Made by a program: the position numbers and the translations under genes | Notes under the pieces: generated by a model | Told to the model about the DNA's origin: nothing | What the model saw: the letters and a program-made list of their open reading frames with translations, nothing else | The model's database searches: none | Assembly (NCBI RefSeq): GCF_019104745.1 | Contig: NZ_JAHRWL010000001.1 | Location: forward strand, 2,151,001 to 2,215,000 | Length of the DNA stretch: 64,000 bases | Origin: Thalassococcus arenae | GTDB lineage: Bacteria; Pseudomonadota; Alphaproteobacteria; Rhodobacterales; Rhodobacteraceae | Reading direction: 5' to 3' | Shown: one piece after another, positions 60,957-64,000 of the stretch | Numbering within the stretch: position 1 is the first letter of the stretch | Layout: every line of letters starts with the position of its first letter

Positions 60957-63882
60957 TGCCGCGGGGCGCATCGACCGAAGCAAAACCATTGCGTTTCAAT
61001 GGGATGGAAGGGCATTGTTCGGACATCCCGGCGACACGTTGGCCTCGGCCCTGCTGGCCAACGACATCCGACTGACGGGACGATCGTTCAAGTATCACCG
61101 CCCGCGCGGCGTGTTCAGCGCCGGCTCCGAGGAGCCCAACGCGCTGGTCACCATCGGCCGTGGCGCGGCATCCGATCCGAACGTCCGCGCGACCATGCAG
61201 GAGCTTTTTGACGGTCTCGAGGCACGCAGCCAGAACCGGTGGCCGACGCTCGACTGGGATTTGCTGAGCGTCAACAACCTGTTGGCGCCGTTTCTTGGGG
61301 CGGGGTTCTATTACAAGACCTTCATGTGGCCGCGCGCCTTCTGGGAAAGGGTCTACGAGCCTTTCATCCGCCGCGCCGCCGGGCTGGGTGCGCTGTCGGG
61401 GCAGTCCGACACCGACATCTACGAAAAGGCGTTCGCCTTCTGCGACGTGCTGGTGATCGGGGCAGGACCCGCCGGTCTGATGGCGGCAGAGGCGGCGGCC
61501 CTGTCCGGTGCGCAAGTCATTTTATGCACAGAAGACAATGCCTTGGGCGGTCGTCTTCTTGTGGAAAACGAAATCGTCGACGGGATGGACGGGCATCTCT
61601 GGGCGGCGGAAAAGGCCGAGCAGCTTGGCCGGATGGACAACGTACGGCTGATGATCCGCACCACCGTGACCGGCGCCTATGACCAGGGCACCTATGGCGC
61701 GCTCGAACGCGTCGGCCACCACCTGCCGCGGCGGGACGGGCTGCCCCGCGAATGCTTCTGGCGTATCGTTGCCAGGCGGGCGGTCTTGTGCGCGGGCAGC
61801 ATCGAGCGGACGGTCGCTTTTCAAAACAACGACTTGCCGGGGGTCATGCAGGCCGGCGCTGTGCGCGCCTACCTGAACCGATGGGGGGTCGGTGCGGGCA
61901 AGGCGGTCACGGTCTTCGGGAATACCGACGACGCCCACCGCACGGCGCGCGACCTGCTCGAGGCCGGCGTGCATGTGGCCGGGTTGATCGACTGCCGCCA
62001 CGACGTGACACCGCAAGTGGATTGCCCGGTCCATACCGGTGCGGTCGTTTCGGCGGCCCATGGCGGGCGCGGCGGGGTCGAGGCGATCACGTTGCGCCAC
62101 GGCGATGGCCGGCAAGAGCGCATCGCCACCGATTGCCTTGGCGTATCCGGTGGATGGAACCCGTCCGTCCACCTGACCTGCCACATGAATGGGCGTCCGC
62201 AATGGTCTGAAGAACATCTTGCTTTCCTGCCGACACCCGATGCCGTTCCGGGCATGTCCGTCGCCGGCGCGGCGCGGGGCGACTTTTTAACCGCCGCCTG
62301 CCTTCGGGGCGGTGCCGAGGCCGGGGCCGCCGCCGCAACGGCTCTCGGGTTCAAGACAGAGGCGCCGGCAATCCCCGAGGCCGAGGACGCACCCTACCGC
62401 ATCCAGCGCCTCTGGGCCGTGCCGGGCAAGGGCCGCGCCTGGCTGGATTACCAGAACGACGTCACCGTCAAGGACGTGACGCAGGCGGCACGGGAAAACT
62501 TCCGCTCGGTCGAGCACATGAAGCGCTACACCACCCAGGGCATGGCGACCGACCAGGGCAAGAATTCCAATGTCACCGCGCTGGCGATCCTTGCCGATGC
62601 AACGGGCCGCGACATTCCCGAGACCGGCACCACCACCTTCCGCCCGCCCTACACGCCGGTGGCCATCGCCGCGATGGGAGCGGGGGCACAGGGCCACGGC
62701 TTCGCTCCGGAAAGGCTGACGCCGTCGCATGCCGCGAGCATCGACAAGGGCGCGCCGATGATCGAGGCGGGGCTGTGGTACCGTCCGTCCTATTTCCCGC
62801 GCCCGGGTGAAACGACCTGGCGGCAAAGCTGCGACCGGGAGGTCAAGATGGTGCGCGAGGCGGTGGGCATCTGCGACGTGTCGACCCTGGGCAAGATCGC
62901 CTTGCAGGGGCCGGATGTCGGGGCATTTCTGGATGTCGTTTATGCCAACACGTTCAGCACGCTGAAGCCGGGACGGGTGCGCTATGGGCTGATGCTGCGC
63001 GAGGACGGGCATGTCATGGATGACGGCACCTGTGCGCGGCTGGATGACGACCGCTGGCTGATGACCACGACGACCGCGGCGGCAGGATTGGTGATGCGGC
63101 ACCTCGATTGGGTGCAGCAGGCGTTCTGCGCGAAGATGGCGGTGCGCTTCGTATCGGTCACAGATCACTGGGCGCAATTCGCGGTCGCCGGACCGAAATC
63201 CCGCGACTTGCTGAACGGCGTGCTGGACCGGCCGATCGACAACGCGGGTTTCCCCTACATGGCCTGTGGCGCCGTGTCGGTCATGGGTGTGGCGGGGCGT
63301 CTGTTCCGTATCTCGTTCTCGGGCGAACATGCCTACGAGATCGCGATACCCGCCCGCTACGGCGACAGCCTGTTCCGCATCCTGGTGGCCCGGGCCGAGG
63401 CGATGGGCGGCGGTGCCTATGGCATGGAGGCGCTGAACGTGCTGCGGATCGAGAAGGGCCACATCACCCATGCCGAGATCCATGGCCGCACCACCGCCGA
63501 CGATATCGGCTTTGCGCGGATGGTGTCGGAGAAAAAGGATTGCATCGGCAAGGCGATGGCGGCGCGACCCGGCCTGTCGGGACCGGCGCGCGAACAGCTG
63601 GTGGGCCTGCGTCCGGCGGGCGCGGTCAAACAACTGACCGCCGGGGCGCACCTGTTCGAGGCCGAGGCGCCGGCGATGCGGGAGAACGACCAGGGATATG
63701 TGACCAGCGTCGGTTTTTCGCCGACCCTGGGCGAGATGCGGGCGCTGGCCTTCCTGCGCGATGGCCGGGCCCGGCATGGGCAGACGGTGCGGATGGTCGA
63801 TCATCTGCGCGGGATCGAGGCGCTTTGCGAGGTGACCGATCCGGTGGCCTTCGATCCCGAGGGAGGGCGGTTGCGTGGCTGA
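60946..63882 (+). CDS. soxA: Sarcosine oxidase alpha subunit
   Basis: A 978-residue subunit. The N terminus resembles the 2Fe-2S-fold domain of this family (IAFQWDGRALFGHPGDTLAS, then FKYHRPRGVFSAGSEEPNAL), without cluster cysteines. The NAD-binding domain follows (VLVIGAGPAGLMAAEAAALS), then a second dinucleotide region (LCAGSIERTVAFQNNDLPGV). The C-terminal aminomethyltransferase domain binds THF (VGICDVSTLGKIALQGPDVG, WAQFAVAGPKSRDLL, FSGEHAYEIAIPA). ATG 60946 lies within the soxD end, so translation is coupled. It overlaps soxG by 8 nt. Confidence 0.96.
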   Translation: MRIDAAGRIDRSKTIAFQWDGRALFGHPGDTLASALLANDIRLTGRSFKYHRPRGVFSAGSEEPNALVTIGRGAASDPNVRATMQELFDGLEARSQNRWPTLDWDLLSVNNLLAPFLGAGFYYKTFMWPRAFWERVYEPFIRRAAGLGALSGQSDTDIYEKAFAFCDVLVIGAGPAGLMAAEAAALSGAQVILCTEDNALGGRLLVENEIVDGMDGHLWAAEKAEQLGRMDNVRLMIRTTVTGAYDQGTYGALERVGHHLPRRDGLPRECFWRIVARRAVLCAGSIERTVAFQNNDLPGVMQAGAVRAYLNRWGVGAGKAVTVFGNTDDAHRTARDLLEAGVHVAGLIDCRHDVTPQVDCPVHTGAVVSAAHGGRGGVEAITLRHGDGRQERIATDCLGVSGGWNPSVHLTCHMNGRPQWSEEHLAFLPTPDAVPGMSVAGAARGDFLTAACLRGGAEAGAAAATALGFKTEAPAIPEAEDAPYRIQRLWAVPGKGRAWLDYQNDVTVKDVTQAARENFRSVEHMKRYTTQGMATDQGKNSNVTALAILADATGRDIPETGTTTFRPPYTPVAIAAMGAGAQGHGFAPERLTPSHAASIDKGAPMIEAGLWYRPSYFPRPGETTWRQSCDREVKMVREAVGICDVSTLGKIALQGPDVGAFLDVVYANTFSTLKPGRVRYGLMLREDGHVMDDGTCARLDDDRWLMTTTTAAAGLVMRHLDWVQQAFCAKMAVRFVSVTDHWAQFAVAGPKSRDLLNGVLDRPIDNAGFPYMACGAVSVMGVAGRLFRISFSGEHAYEIAIPARYGDSLFRILVARAEAMGGGAYGMEALNVLRIEKGHITHAEIHGRTTADDIGFARMVSEKKDCIGKAMAARPGLSGPAREQLVGLRPAGAVKQLTAGAHLFEAEAPAMRENDQGYVTSVGFSPTLGEMRALAFLRDGRARHGQTVRMVDHLRGIEALCEVTDPVAFDPEGGRLRG

Positions 63883-64000
63883 GTTGATAGCGGTCTTCCC
63901 CCTTGGCACGGCCTTGCCGTTCGAAGCTGGCAGGGCGCGGCTGGAGGCGGTGGATCCGGGTCGTATTTCGGTTCTGGCGCCGTATCCCGGGCGCGTCGGG
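63875..64000 (+). CDS. soxG: Sarcosine oxidase gamma subunit, N-terminal part (cut by window edge)
   Basis: The first 42 codons of the expected fourth soxBDAG gene: start GTG 63875, 8 nt inside soxA, after GAGGGAGG. Visible residues include AELIAVFPLGTALPF and VLAPYPGRVG. Identity rests mainly on operon order; the remaining protein lies outside the window. Confidence 0.8.
   Translation, partial: MAELIAVFPLGTALPFEAGRARLEAVDPGRISVLAPYPGRVG

Noticed and set aside
57723-60989. Minus-strand open frame of 1088 codons
   Set aside because: It lies wholly antisense to glutamate dehydrogenase and soxB, whose motifs are unmistakable. Its His/Arg/Ala/Val-rich composition is what G+C-rich coding DNA gives in the mirrored frame.

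Overview
The window is a high-G+C alphaproteobacterial chromosome segment, almost certainly from the Rhodobacteraceae (Roseobacter/Rhodobacter group). The evidence is the pairing of ethylmalonyl-CoA mutase with crotonyl-CoA carboxylase/reductase, an FnrL-type regulator with ccoNOQP-ccoGHIS, a LuxR/LuxI pair preceded by a small ORF, a yejABEF transporter, and a tetrameric sarcosine oxidase operon. I cannot name the genus. Gene density is high, many neighbours overlap by 1-8 nt, and I found no rRNA, tRNA, CRISPR, transposase, integrase or phage gene.

Layout. 1-3.9 kb: ethylmalonyl-CoA pathway (partial ecm on the minus strand, ccr on the plus strand) flanking a PlsB-like acyltransferase. 4.0-5.7 kb: quorum sensing (small ORF, luxR, luxI with a 20-bp dyad upstream). 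5.8-14.3 kb: a RecD-like helicase, then SDR, VOC protein, opposite-strand alkenal/enone-type reductase, acyl-CoA ligase, MaoC hydratase, ACAD10/11-like acyl-CoA dehydrogenase, APH-like kinase and PaaI thioesterase. That gene content resembles systems that catabolise 4-hydroxy acids through a phosphorylated acyl-CoA. 14.4-21.7 kb: minus-strand cell-shape operon mreB-mreC-mreD-mrdA-rodA running into ghrA and rpe. 21.9-24.6 kb: three membrane-anchored proteins of unknown function that look like divergent tandem paralogs. 24.8-33.7 kb: a dimethylglycine dehydrogenase-like enzyme, YtoQ protein, glutathione S-transferase, MscL, alanine dehydrogenase with a divergent Lrp-type regulator, a Hint-domain protein and a GMC oxidoreductase.

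33.7-45.4 kb is a microaerobic respiration island: ccoNOQP (cbb3 oxidase), ccoGHIS (its assembly factors), a universal stress protein, RidA, fnrL and oxygen-independent coproporphyrinogen oxidase hemN. Four perfect TTGA-N6-TCAA sites sit in the three relevant promoter regions, so the island reads as an FnrL regulon with fnrL inside it. 45.4-52.4 kb: a LysR regulator divergent from a 45-codon ORF, then yejABEF. 52.5-57.4 kb: membrane-anchored cytochrome c, prephenate dehydratase, a small membrane protein, and three TadE/TadG-like pseudopilin-type proteins. 57.8-64 kb: glutamate dehydrogenase and soxBDAG, with soxG cut by the window end.

The 24.8-27.3 kb flavoenzyme and soxBDAG both demethylate N-methylated glycines in known relatives. 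Together with ald and glutamate dehydrogenase they suggest an organism that uses methylated amines and amino acids, consistent with marine or microaerobic life. That lifestyle is inference.
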